From NCBI RefSeq assembly GCF_933775445.1, contig NC_065878.1:12659395-12723394 (forward strand): DNA of 64,000 bases, written 5' to 3'. Under the pieces are notes generated by a model that worked only from the letters and a program-made list of their open reading frames with translations, ran no database searches and was not told the DNA's origin. The translations under genes and the position numbers were made by a program. This stretch comes from Argentina anserina. Taxonomy: Eukaryota; Streptophyta; Magnoliopsida; Rosales; Rosaceae. This document shows, in pieces, positions 54,543 to 64,000 of the stretch (positions within the stretch are counted from its first letter, which is position 1; each line of letters opens with the position of its first letter).

Positions 54543-57126
54543 TGTCACGACCCTAAAATTTCGAGCATAAAAACTCAAATTTCGAAGTCATGAAAAACAC
54601 TAAAACAATCTCAATGAATCAAAACCGTTTTAAATGCCACAGCGGATCATTTCTGAGTTCAAATACAACTCAGTCAACTGATTATTACAAACCAAATTTA
54701 TAATTCGACATTATAACAAATGGAAATGTGCAATCCTCACAAAACAAAACCACACAAAATCCTCACCACAAGATGAAAATAAATAACTTCAAGTCCTCTG
54801 AGCGGTCCGTCGATCTCCGCTAATCCACACCTGCGGAGTTATCCCTTACACCATAGAATAGGTGCACCGGGATTGTAAACACGAACCCGGTAAGCTTTGC
54901 AACTCGTATGAGTAAAACAACAATACAACTCGCATATCAATATATACGAAAATCCACAAATCAACAAATATAAATGCACTCATGACTCATTAGATTGCCC
55001 ATCTGGTTGTCTAATAACGTGAAAATATATGTACTCATGAGAATTGGGCAACTCCTTTGTTTACCCAGATGCATTTATAATACGGGTAGTCATGAGCACT
55101 GGTACCCCTCTGTTCCCCTCATGTAGTACGCCGTCGATATTGGACAACCATCTGTCATCCAACATCAAAAATATATGGATACTCATAAGCCGATAACCCA
55201 TATGTTACCTCATACGAAGTATCCCGACAGACAGACTAGAGCTCTAACTGAATCGTAACTTTCGCCCGACCAAAGGCTAGGTTCCGACATGCCAAACACG
55301 TCTGAAGACATAAACACGTCCGAAGATAAAAACTCGTCCGAAGACATAAAACACGTCCGAAGACATAAACTTGTCCGAAGACATAAAACAAGTCCGAAGA
55401 CATAAGCTCGTCCGAAGACATAAAACACGTTTTAACAATACTCAATGTTAAAACCACGTATAATAATTATCATGTCATATTGTACAAATCAAATCACATG
55501 CTCGATATATAAATCTCATCACTAAATGAACATAATCACGACGAAATCATGTCAGTATATAATATAGCAAACTATATATATGTACCTATTTACCATTTAT
55601 ACAAATATATATTCCACTATATCATATACATGTCATATTTCATTCTTTAAAATTCTGCATAAATCCCGAATTACCGCAAGGGTAGATTCGTAAATGTGAG
55701 ATTTTACTCACCTTATAATCCGAGTGTAATTCCGCGATTCCGAAAGTAATTCCTTTACTTGAATTATCGATCACTTTGAAAAGATAAGAAAAGAATTTAG
55801 AATCGTTACATAAACCTTAAATGCCGAAACAGTAATAATATATTACTGTTCAGCAATTTATGGTTTTACGAAATTATTGTTCACGAATTTACTATTCATG
55901 TATTTCTGTACAAATACACATCGATTACGTATTCCTGTACGCGTACATACTGTTTACGTATTTCTGTACGTATGCATACTATTCAAATGTAAATACTGTC
56001 TCAGTAAATAATAATGACTGATTTACCTTTATGAATTTACTTTTACATTTACTGAAAGTAATTTACATTTACATTTATCGAATGTAAATAAAAATTACAT
56101 TTACTGTACGTAAATTACTTTTTACATTCACCGTATGTAAAAATAAATTTACAATTTACTTTTCTCGGAAACACTATTCATGCGCCGCCACGTACGGCGA
56201 GTGGGGTACACGCGACACTCACTGTGGCAGCGCGTGGGGCTCACGCGCCGATCCTAGCACCGGCGCGTAATACGCCACCGCCGCCCCTAATCTCCTCCTT
56301 TCTTCCCTCTCTTCCTCCCCACGGTCTCACGCCGCCTCCTACCCCCTCCATGCACTCACACGCGCCGCTTAAGGCGGCGGTAACCTCCCCTCCTCCTCCA
56401 CCTCTGATCTCCTCCAATTCAAATCAAAACAATCACAAATTTACAACAAAGCATCACAACCATCAATTGGATCGAAACCTCACCTATTCTCGGCCTTGGA
56501 AGCACTGGAGCTCGTCGGAGAGCTCAGACCAGTCGCGTGAGGTTCGGTGAGGCGCGGTGAGGCTTCACGGCGGTGAGCTGGATCGCGTCGGGCTCGGAGG
56601 AGAGTTGTGTCGAGCTTGCGAGGCCGTTGGTGCCGGCGGTGAGGAACACGTCACTCGGAGGAGGGAGATCGGCGATCGATTTTTCGGAGAGGGAGAGAGA
56701 CTCGGGTTAGAGAGAGAGAGAGAGAAAGAGGGAAAATGGGAGAGGGAGGCGCGGGGTGAGGGTTTCCAGAAATGGAAACCCTAACTCCAATAATTTTCTA
56801 TTTATACCCGTTTCTAAAATCGGAAACTACTTCCACCGTTAATAACTTTTGCATACGACATCCGATTAGAATGCGTGACGTGTTCATGAACTCGTATCGA
56901 CGAGCTTTACAACTTTCGTAAAGGAAGTTTTGACAAACGAGCAACGGAGAAAAAGTCGATTCTCACGTCGCGGTAACGTTACGTTTTTCTAAATAAACGT
57001 TCCGATAACGTTTCCATTTTCAATTTATCCGTCCTCGCAAGGCGACACAAACACGTTTAATGACTCTCACATATTTTATAAATTTAAAAGCAATCCAAAA
57101 TTGTTCTGAAAAATCAGGTTATTACA
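54543..57126 (-). mobile_element. Solo LTR, 2584 bp, same family as the LTRs of the GRF9-inserted element
   Basis: Starts TGTCACGACCCTAAAATTTCG and ends GGTTATTACA, parallel to TGTAACGACCCC and GGTTATCACA of the 3160-bp LTRs. Long stretches align in the same order: GTCCTCTGAGCGGTCCGTC near 54795, the TACGTA region near 55940, the GC-rich block near 56200-56350 and the GAGAGA block near 56700. It is clearly diverged and shorter; the 86-bp array is replaced by short repeats at 55296-55430. A 5-bp duplication AAAAC flanks it. No internal sequence or partner LTR is present, so it is a recombination footprint. Confidence 0.88.
55296..55430 (+). repeat. Short tandem array inside the solo LTR
   Basis: About seven copies of CGTCCGAAGACATAAA(A)CA with small variants. 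The core CGTCCGAAGACA also occurs once per 86-bp unit in the related 3160-bp LTRs. Confidence 0.85.
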
Positions 57127-57131
57127 AAAAC
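57127..57131 (+). repeat. Target-site duplication of the solo LTR, right copy
   Basis: AAAAC, partner of 54538-54542. Confidence 0.75.
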
Positions 57132-57896
57132 AATGGTACGGGAGTGAATCTCTCAGGTGAGACGGTGAGTCATGAGTGTCTTTTATTTCCTTTCGATATA
57201 TCTCAGCCACTGATTTAATTCAATTTGAATTGCATTTAGAAGGAGATTTTCCAATGAGCTTTGAAGACTCTCTAAGTAATTATTAATTAGACTTATTTTT
57301 GTCATATTTTTTCATCTCAATTGTTTAGATTTTAGATATATAATAATATATTAGACATACAAATTTTCAGTCAATTTAATGATAACAAGTATCAAAATAG
57401 ATTAATTGAAAAGAACGAACCAAAACTATTAAACATGAACCGTTCCAGTCCATAATCACTAAATCACATTTAAGAATGTATTTACGATTATCAATTTTGA
57501 TGAAATTTTGCATGGATGATCTACTCATATATATCTAAAAACTAAACGACCGAGATGTGAATATGAGATTGAAAAGTGTGTGAATTAAAGAGGTTCTCAA
57601 CAAGTCATCAACAAGATGGTCCTTATTAGAAATTGTCTCTGCACTTAGAATCGCAATGTGAAATTGAAAGCATAGATTCAACATAGATCCAAATACAGAA
57701 ACCAGCACTCTATTGAGACCTGGATATAAAAGAGAAACGATAGAGATGAGCAATGTATGGCAACAATCGGTAGTTCAAGCACAGATTAGTGGAAGGTTAA
57801 ACCATTAAGTTACCCTCTACAAGCTTGATGATATTGTTCAGACTTCAGACACAAACCAAAAAAACATCAAACATGCTGATATAGTTATTAATATGA
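57132..57896. other. Intergenic DNA downstream of the B3 gene
   Basis: AT-rich, presumably containing the B3 gene 3' UTR at its right end. Nothing else is recognised. Confidence 0.45.
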
Positions 57897-58891
57897 TCAA
57901 TAGCGACGTATCTTGACATCAACAACAGCATTTGTGGAGCCTGCTGTATTTTGATGGAGCACAAATATGCAGACATCTCCATCCTTCAGCTTATTGTCTC
58001 TATAAAACGCAGTCCACCCACTCGCCATTGTCACGCGACACTTTCCATCAACTTCTTTTGTTTTAGGTTCACCTTCCAAGAATTTCCTGAAGGATCTCTC
58101 AGAGTCACGCTGGATTTGTGAGCAATGCCATTTGCTCTAACAAATGACATAGGTAAATTCTGTCATAAACATTCAACACCTTGATTTAGCTAGATCGAAG
58201 AATTTAAAAGATTTCTAAACTGACAATCTGCATTGGCTTGCCACTAGAAAATCCATACTAAAATAGAAGTATATGCTTGAATGAATACTTTGAAATTAAC
58301 ATGACAATCAAGTAATCAACACGAGTATGTAATGATGTTCCACAACACAATTGAAGAAACATTACATAGTTAACATACCACATAAGGGTTGTCGCAATTG
58401 GATGGCTTCATAATTGCCTCGAAGGTATGAGTTCCTAAGGAAAAAAATATGCATCCCATCAACAATCATCAAAATAAGAGATGGACATGAAAAAAATGAG
58501 GAAGAAATTTAAGAGAATTGCATATACTGTGCTAAATGACCTAAATCTAACCACCTTGCGAATTGTAACCGCGAGGATGCTCATCCCTTTGTGATTCATC
58601 TGGTGCTGTCATCCTACCGTTAACCATTGAACCAGTATGGAAAGGATACTCTTTTTCACAAGCACTTAAATCATAAGCTACCACCTTAAAGACCATACTC
58701 CCTTTGTGCTCAAATACAAGAAATTCTCCAACTTTCAGGCTATGACGGTTCACAAATTCTAGCCAACCGTCTTTGAAGTAAAGTTTTCCATCACCACTCT
58801 TACAAACTTTAACATCCCAAGACCCCTGGCAACTCTCTAAAATCGCTCTATCCAGTTTCTTCTCATTGAGACAGAAAGCAAGAGGAATATT
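57897..58891 (-). pseudogene. REM-type B3-domain gene, 5' end missing and frameshifted
   Basis: Three exons on minus: 58555-58891, 58379-58434, 57897-58159, with GT-AG junctions. The first reads NIPLAFCLNEKKL, GSWDVKVCKSGDGKLYFKDG and LKVGEFLVFEHKGSMVFKVV, most of a B3 DNA-binding domain. The second and third read FEAIMKPSNCDNPYV, NLPMSFVRANGIAHKSSVTL, then RDPSGNSWKVNLK. There the frame must shift by one base, inside an A-run at 58061-58068, to continue TKEVDGKCRVTMASGWTAFY and DNKLKDGDVCIFVL, the end of a second B3 domain. No exon with an N-terminal ATG and the start of the first B3 was found up to 59100. B3 REM proteins bind DNA and often act in reproductive development. Either a decayed copy or a sequencing error plus an unseen first exon. 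Confidence 0.75.
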
Positions 58892-59102
58892 CTGTTCATA
58901 TGTATATGAAGAACAAAAGTATTAGAAACGTCACAGACAATATTGCTCCTCATATATAAGTAACAGACAAGTGTCTTACACTCTTACTATTAAACCTTAG
59001 AATTTCACCTTTGGCTCATAGACAAGGATTTGAGCTTCTGCATTTAAGAGTCGTTTATTTTCTCTAATTCCAATTATTCAATTTGATCAGCATATTTCAT
59101 TA
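58892..59102. other. Upstream flank of the B3 gene
   Basis: No recognisable first exon. (TA)n begins at 59103. Confidence 0.4.
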
Positions 59103-59440
59103 CAAATTATATATATATATATATAGTCCCTAGAGTGAAGCTTCACTCTAAAATTTCAGCCGATTTCATGATCGTTAAGGTATCGAACTAATCAAAACCA
59201 ATGGACGTATTGAATTTGCTGAACTTGAACCGTTCATATTTTGAGTAGAAAATCGAAATTATGAGTACCTTAACGGTTATGGAATCGGCTGAAATTTTGT
59301 GGAGATGATCTATACGTTATTACCTAGATATTTGAATGTGAAGATGTGAAAACTCGGTTGAAAAGTTGGTCAAAAATGAAAATCCGTACCTTAAGCTAAG
59401 ATGAGGACCTCCTTATGTGAAAAGCCTTGTATATATATAT
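59103..59440. repeat. Small inverted-repeat element bounded by TA repeats
   Basis: AAATTTCAGCCGATTTCATGATCG (59150-59173) is matched, inverted, by the segment at about 59272-59301 (ACCTTAACGGTTATGGAATC then GGCTGAAATTTTG). TA-rich tracts lie at 59108-59126 and 59429-59440. It resembles a MITE; ends and target duplication are not resolved. Confidence 0.45.
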
Positions 59441-59762
59441 TTTCACAGAACGATATGTTTATAGAACCTGGTTAAATTGCAAGAATCGAAATACTGAGGG
59501 AAGGAGAAAACAACTAATGTGGTACTTAGAAACTGCATCTTTTCAGGTAATCAGGGAAGCAAAAACCACAACTAAAAACATGAGAAGCAGAAAACCCAGT
59601 TTGGTCTAGTCTCTTAGAAGAGAGGAAATTAAACTTGCTTGTTCATATTATTACACTATAATCATCTATATATACACATATAAAGTGATCTCCACTACAT
59701 TCTCCACTACACATTCCACTACCGTGATTCCCTCACCTACTACTCTCCACTCACACTCCCCC

Positions 59763-62700
59763 TCAAGTTGGTGCATACATATCAACCATGCCCAACTTGC
59801 CAAGTGAGTCATAAAAAGCTTTCTTAGATACTCCTTTTGTGAGCATATCGGCAAGTTGCTCTTCTGTAGAAACAAAAGGAAAACTGATGATTTTCGCGTC
59901 TAGCTTTTCCTTTATAAAATGACGATCAACCTCCACATGTTTTGTACGATCATGTTGTACAGGATTCTGTGAAATATCAATAGCTGCCTTGTTGTCACAG
60001 TACAGCTGCATAGCACTTTTAGGTTTAATACCCAAATCTTGTAGCAAGTTTCTAAGCCATAACAATTCGCATACTCCCTGAGCCATACCTCTGTACTCTA
60101 CTTCAGCACTAGATCGAGCTACCACCTTTTGTTTCTTACTCTTCCATGTAACAAGATTACCCCCAACAAAGGTAAAGTACCATGATGTGGATCTCCGATC
60201 TGTAATATTTCCAGCCCAGTCTGCATCTGTGAAGCCACAAACTTCAAAAATATTTTTGTGATTAGAAAACATTACTCCTCTTCCTGGAGCTGACTTCAAG
60301 TACCTTAAAATTCTTACAACAGCATCCATGTGGTCCTCACTGGGATTATGCATGAACTGACTCACTACACTTACTGCATATGCAACGTCTGGTCTAGTAT
60401 GTGATAAATAAATCAGACGTCAAACTAGCCTCTGGTAACGAGTTTTGCCAGTCGGCACTTGATCTGGATACTCTGCTAACCGATGGTTCTGCTCAATAGG
60501 AGTATCAATGGGACTGCAATCCAACATACCTGTTTCTGTTAGTAGATCAATGATGTACTTCCTCTGACACAGATAAATACCATCATTTCCCCGGGCTACC
60601 TCAATGCCCAAGAAGTACTTGAGTGTACCTAAGTCCTTCATCTCAAACTCTGTGGCTAGCTGTTTTTGTAATCTATCCACCTCAACAGTATCATTCCCAG
60701 TAACTACCATATCATCAACATATATAATTAGGGCTGTTACCTTCTCTTGTTGATGTTTGAGAAATAATGTGTGGTTTGAATTACTCTGTCTGTAGCCAAT
60801 TTTCCTCATAAATTGTGAGAATCTTCCAAACCAAGCACGAGGTGATTGTTTAAGACCATACAAAGATTTTCTCAATCTACACACAACGTCACTCGGAGAA
60901 GTGGTCATATATCCGGGGGGAAGATCCATGTATACTTCCTCTGTAAGTTCTCCATGAAGGAATGCATTCTTAACATCAAACTATCTAAGTGGCCAGTTTA
61001 AGCTAGCAGCAAAAGAGAGTAATACCCGAATAGTGTTTATTTTTGCAACATGTGCTAATGTCTCATCATAGTCTATGCCATATGTCTGAGTGAATCCCTT
61101 TGCTACTAGGCGTGCTTTATATCGGCTCACTGTCCCATCTGGATTATGTTTTACTGTAAACACCTAGCGACATCCCACAGTCTTCTTGCCATGTGGTGTA
61201 GATACAAGCTCCCAAGTATTGTTCTTTTGCAATGCTTCCATCTCTTCTTCCATTTCTTTTCTCCATTTTGAATCTCTCAATGCATCCTGCACTTTGTTAG
61301 GTACTGATACAGTAGATATTTGATTCACAAATGATTCATATGACTTAGACAATCTTTTGGTAGACATAAAATTTGCTACATGATACTTAGCTTTAGCCTG
61401 AAGGGTAGGTTCATATTTTTTTGTTGGCTGACCCCGAGTAGACCTATTTGGCAATACATATTGTTTACTATTATCCTCACTAGTATTAGCCCCAATAAAA
61501 TGACTAACCTCAGATGAGTGAGGTTCTGTACCAGGAGGATCTTCTGTACCAGGAGAGCATTGGTCAGAGGTAATACGGGAGACATGAGGGGTAGTTGTGT
61601 TGTCATCTTTTGGTAGTTCCTGTGGGGCTGACACATTGGTAATCTCAACGGAACCTGTCACTGGCTCACTAGGCTCCCCCTCTTCATGATATAACTCTTC
61701 AAAATAAGAATTCTCCCCCTGAAGAGCAATATCAGAAGAGGTAAAATAGCTCATATCTTCAAAGAAAGTAACATCCATAGTGACATAGTACTTCCTGGTA
61801 GGTGGATGATAGCATCGATATCCTTTCTGATGGCCTCCATACCCAACAAACACACATTTAACAGCCCGGGCATCCAACTTAGACCGCTGATGATGTGAAA
61901 GATGGACAAAAGCAACACAACCGAAAACACGGGCAGGAAGATTATGAAAAGAGGGTAATGAGACATGAGAAGCAAGCACCTCATATGGAACCTTCCCATG
62001 AATGACACAAGAGGGAAGACGATTAATGAGGTGGGCAAAAGTGATGACAGCATCACCCCAAAGATATGTAGGCATATGTGCACTAAAAAGAATACACCGA
62101 GCCATATCAAGTAAATGACGATTTTTCCTTTCAGAAACCCCATTTTGCTCAGGTGTGTAAGGACACGTTGTTTGATGAACAATCCCGTGTGTGTGAAAGA
62201 ACTCCTGAAAGACACGATTCACATATTCCCCCCCCCGTTATCAGAACGAAGAACCCTAATAGTGGCATTGTATTGTGTTTTAACAGTGGAATGAAAGGCT
62301 TGAAAAGCTGAAAAAACCTCATTTTTAGTTTTGAGAAGAACAATCCATGAAAGACGAGTACAATCATCAATAAATGAAACATAATACCGCATCCCAGATA
62401 CAGTAGGAGCTTTGAAGGGTACCCAAACATCAGAATGAATTAATTCAAAAGGAAGAATACGTTTGGGAGAAGTACTAGGGGAATACGTAGATCTATGACT
62501 TTTTCCCAAAACACACGTCTCACAACGTAAAATGGACTCATCGACACGAATAAACAAAGTAGGCATATATTGTTTCATAACACGAAAAGATGGATGCCCT
62601 AAGCGACGATGCCATAACCAAACTTCACTTAGCTTGTCAGAAGTGGAGATTAAAGCGGTCCGAGATTGTGCTCCTGGTTTTGCTCCGGCGTACGTCTGAT

Positions 62701-63424
62701 CCAGATTAAACAACCGGCCCCTCAGATACCCCCGACCAACCAACTCCCCGGTGAGAAGATCCTGAAATATCACATACATGGGAAAAAATGTCACAGAACA
62801 CTTAGCGTCAGTGTTTAATTGGGGAACAGAGAGCAAATGATGAGATAAAGCGGGTACATATAGCACATTGTGAAGCTCTATGGTGGGAGTAATATGAACT
62901 GACCCTTTCCCTAAGACGGGAAATGCCTCACAATTAGCATTAGTAACATAGGGTACAGGTGGAGCAGACAATACCATAAAATAAGATTTGTCATAAGTCA
63001 TATGATCAGATGCACCAGAATCAATAATCCATGTATCAAAACTAACAAAGTTAGAAATATTCAAAGCCATACCAATTTTACCACGACGAGCTATGGATGC
63101 GGTAGGTAGAGCGTTTCCCGCTGTATGATGATCATGCCTAACCACACCATAGATATCAGGTTCCCGGACTAACTGAATAGCTGCTTTCGCTTTGGGACGA
63201 TAATTAGGCCTCTTGGGCCTGAGGTGTGGATACAATTTCCAACAGGTCGGACGAGCATGGTTAGTATCATGACAATAAGAGCAAGGAGGGCGGGGCAAAT
63301 TCCCGAAGCCTGGTGGTGGTCCTTGCTGATGAAGAGGAGCTGAAGTGGCTTGCGGAAGGGGTGGTGCTGGGGATCGAGCATGAATAGTAAGGCTGGAAAC
63401 TGTGACGGGTGTGGGAAGAAGACT
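59763..63424 (-). pseudogene. Copia pol: zinc knuckle, integrase, reverse transcriptase, RNase H, with stops and a frameshift
   Basis: Segments in order: 62219-63424 (zinc knuckle CSYCHDTNHARPTC; WLWHRRLGHPSF; CETCVLGKSH; integrase HSDVW and RSDNGG); 61164-62222 (TPEQNGVSERKNRHLLDMAR, HGKVPYE, VFVGYGGHQKGYRC); 60981-61163 ([18 protein letters not shown]); 60420-60929 (LRKSLYGLKQSPRAW, LIIYVDDMVVTGND); 59763-60365 (DADWAGNITDRRSTSWYF, SSAEVEYRGMAQ, TKHVEVDRHFIKEKL, ADMLTKG). Breaks are a shift at the C-run 62228-62236, and stops at 61164-61166, just before 60980 and just before 60419. Each could be one base change, so decay is modest, yet the element cannot encode its own Pol. Confidence 0.9.
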
Positions 63425-64000
63425 CTACTGTTGTGATTCATCCTTACAGATATATGTGAAAGCGGTGAGGGGACTAGGAGGGTCGGTCTTTCGGAGCAAT
63501 TCGCCTTTCGCACTGTTATGCTTCGCATCAAGACCTTTCAGGAAATGGTGAACTCGTTCAAGCTCATTCTCCTTTTGGTACCAAACAATATCCTCGTGAT
63601 TCTTGATCATGCAAGGATGTTTTACATCAATTTCAGTCCAAATATTTTTGAGTTTTGTGAAATAGTGCGACACTGGTTGTCCATCCTGCTGTATTGCCAA
63701 AGCTGTGGACATTAACTCATGAACCTGAATGAAATCAGAGTCATTAGTATATAAACCTTCCAATGTCTCCCAGATCGCCTGTGCAGTGTTACATGCCTCC
63801 ACCAAATCAACGATCTCGTCATTCATAGCTTTCCACAAAACTGACATGATAAGACCATCATCGTCGTCCCACTTAGTATAGGCAACAATGTCATCAGTAC
63901 TTGGAGCTTTAGTGATTCCGGTAACATGGCCCATTTTGTGCATGCCTCGAAGATGAGCTGCCATAATTCGCTTCCATTTACGGAAATTGGTCCCATTGAG
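63425..64000 (-). pseudogene. Copia gag, 5' end outside the window
   Basis: The frame runs from the window edge to a TAG at 63425-63427. It begins LNGTNFRKWKRIMAAHLRGM, the typical start of Copia Gag, and continues with AQAIWETLEGLYTN, VSHYFTKLKNIW and FLKGLDAKHNSAKGELL. In-frame sequence resumes beyond the TAG towards the zinc knuckle, so the stop is a lesion and not the natural Gag end. Confidence 0.85.

Larger units (their letters stand above)
59600..64000 (-). mobile_element. Decayed Ty1/Copia retrotransposon, 5' LTR outside the window
   Basis: Gag, integrase, reverse transcriptase and RNase H occur in Copia order on the minus strand from 64000 down to 59763. After the pol stop, a purine tract (TTGAGGGGGAGTG, complement of about 59754-59767) marks the start of the 3' LTR. 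That LTR extends leftwards from about 59755 (TGAGTGGAGAGTAG...); its far end is not resolved without the 5' copy. The frame is interrupted by single-base lesions described in the pol entry. Confidence 0.88.

Overview
This is nuclear DNA from a flowering plant, a eudicot by gene content and gene order. The evidence is split genes with GT-AG introns, plant-specific families (GRF, FLA, REM-type B3, PDP-type PWWP) and dense LTR retrotransposons. A rosid, possibly Rosaceae, is my guess from general resemblance only. There are no bacterial features, operons, CRISPR arrays or RNA genes that I can support.

Layout. 1-391: 3' end of a secretory phospholipase A2 gene (+). 1496-2796: cyclophilin CYP18-1, five exons (-). 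3864-9351: VMS1/ANKZF1 ribosome-quality-control factor, seven exons (-), with a TIR element in one intron. 10671-11945: intronless fasciclin-like arabinogalactan protein, FLA8 type (-). 14432-18503: a protein-kinase-like gene lacking the catalytic Asp and Gly loop (-), with a 1161-bp Mutator-like fold-back element in an intron. 18865-21979: a 5'-truncated LINE (-) that itself carries a TRIM element and a solo LTR. 23498-35415: a GRF9-type growth-regulating factor (+) whose second exon is split by a 9810-bp LTR retrotransposon with apparently identical 3160-bp LTRs. 36465-37472: intronless ABHD17-like hydrolase (+). 38311-39490: hAT-like element. About 39670-39860: relic of an Aurora kinase exon (-). 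40159-42681: PWWP-domain protein (-). 43394-53610: MIT-AAA ATPase of the spastin type, thirteen exons (-), with an intact Ty3/Gypsy element in intron 7. 54543-57126: solo LTR related to the one in GRF9. 57897-58891: broken REM-type B3 gene (-). About 59600-64000: decayed Ty1/Copia element (-) running off the window.

Gene order. FLA8 - GRF9 - Aurora-3-like relic - AAA ATPase matches, from memory, the Arabidopsis run At2g45470, At2g45480, At2g45490, At2g45500. The window therefore looks like a conserved ancestral block, expanded by transposons, in which the Aurora member has decayed and the GRF9 member has been interrupted recently.

The genes do not form one pathway. The dominant theme is transposon biology. 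At least seven elements have target-site duplications that I could read base by base. In the GRF9 and LINE cases, removing the insert plus one duplication restores a continuous reading frame.
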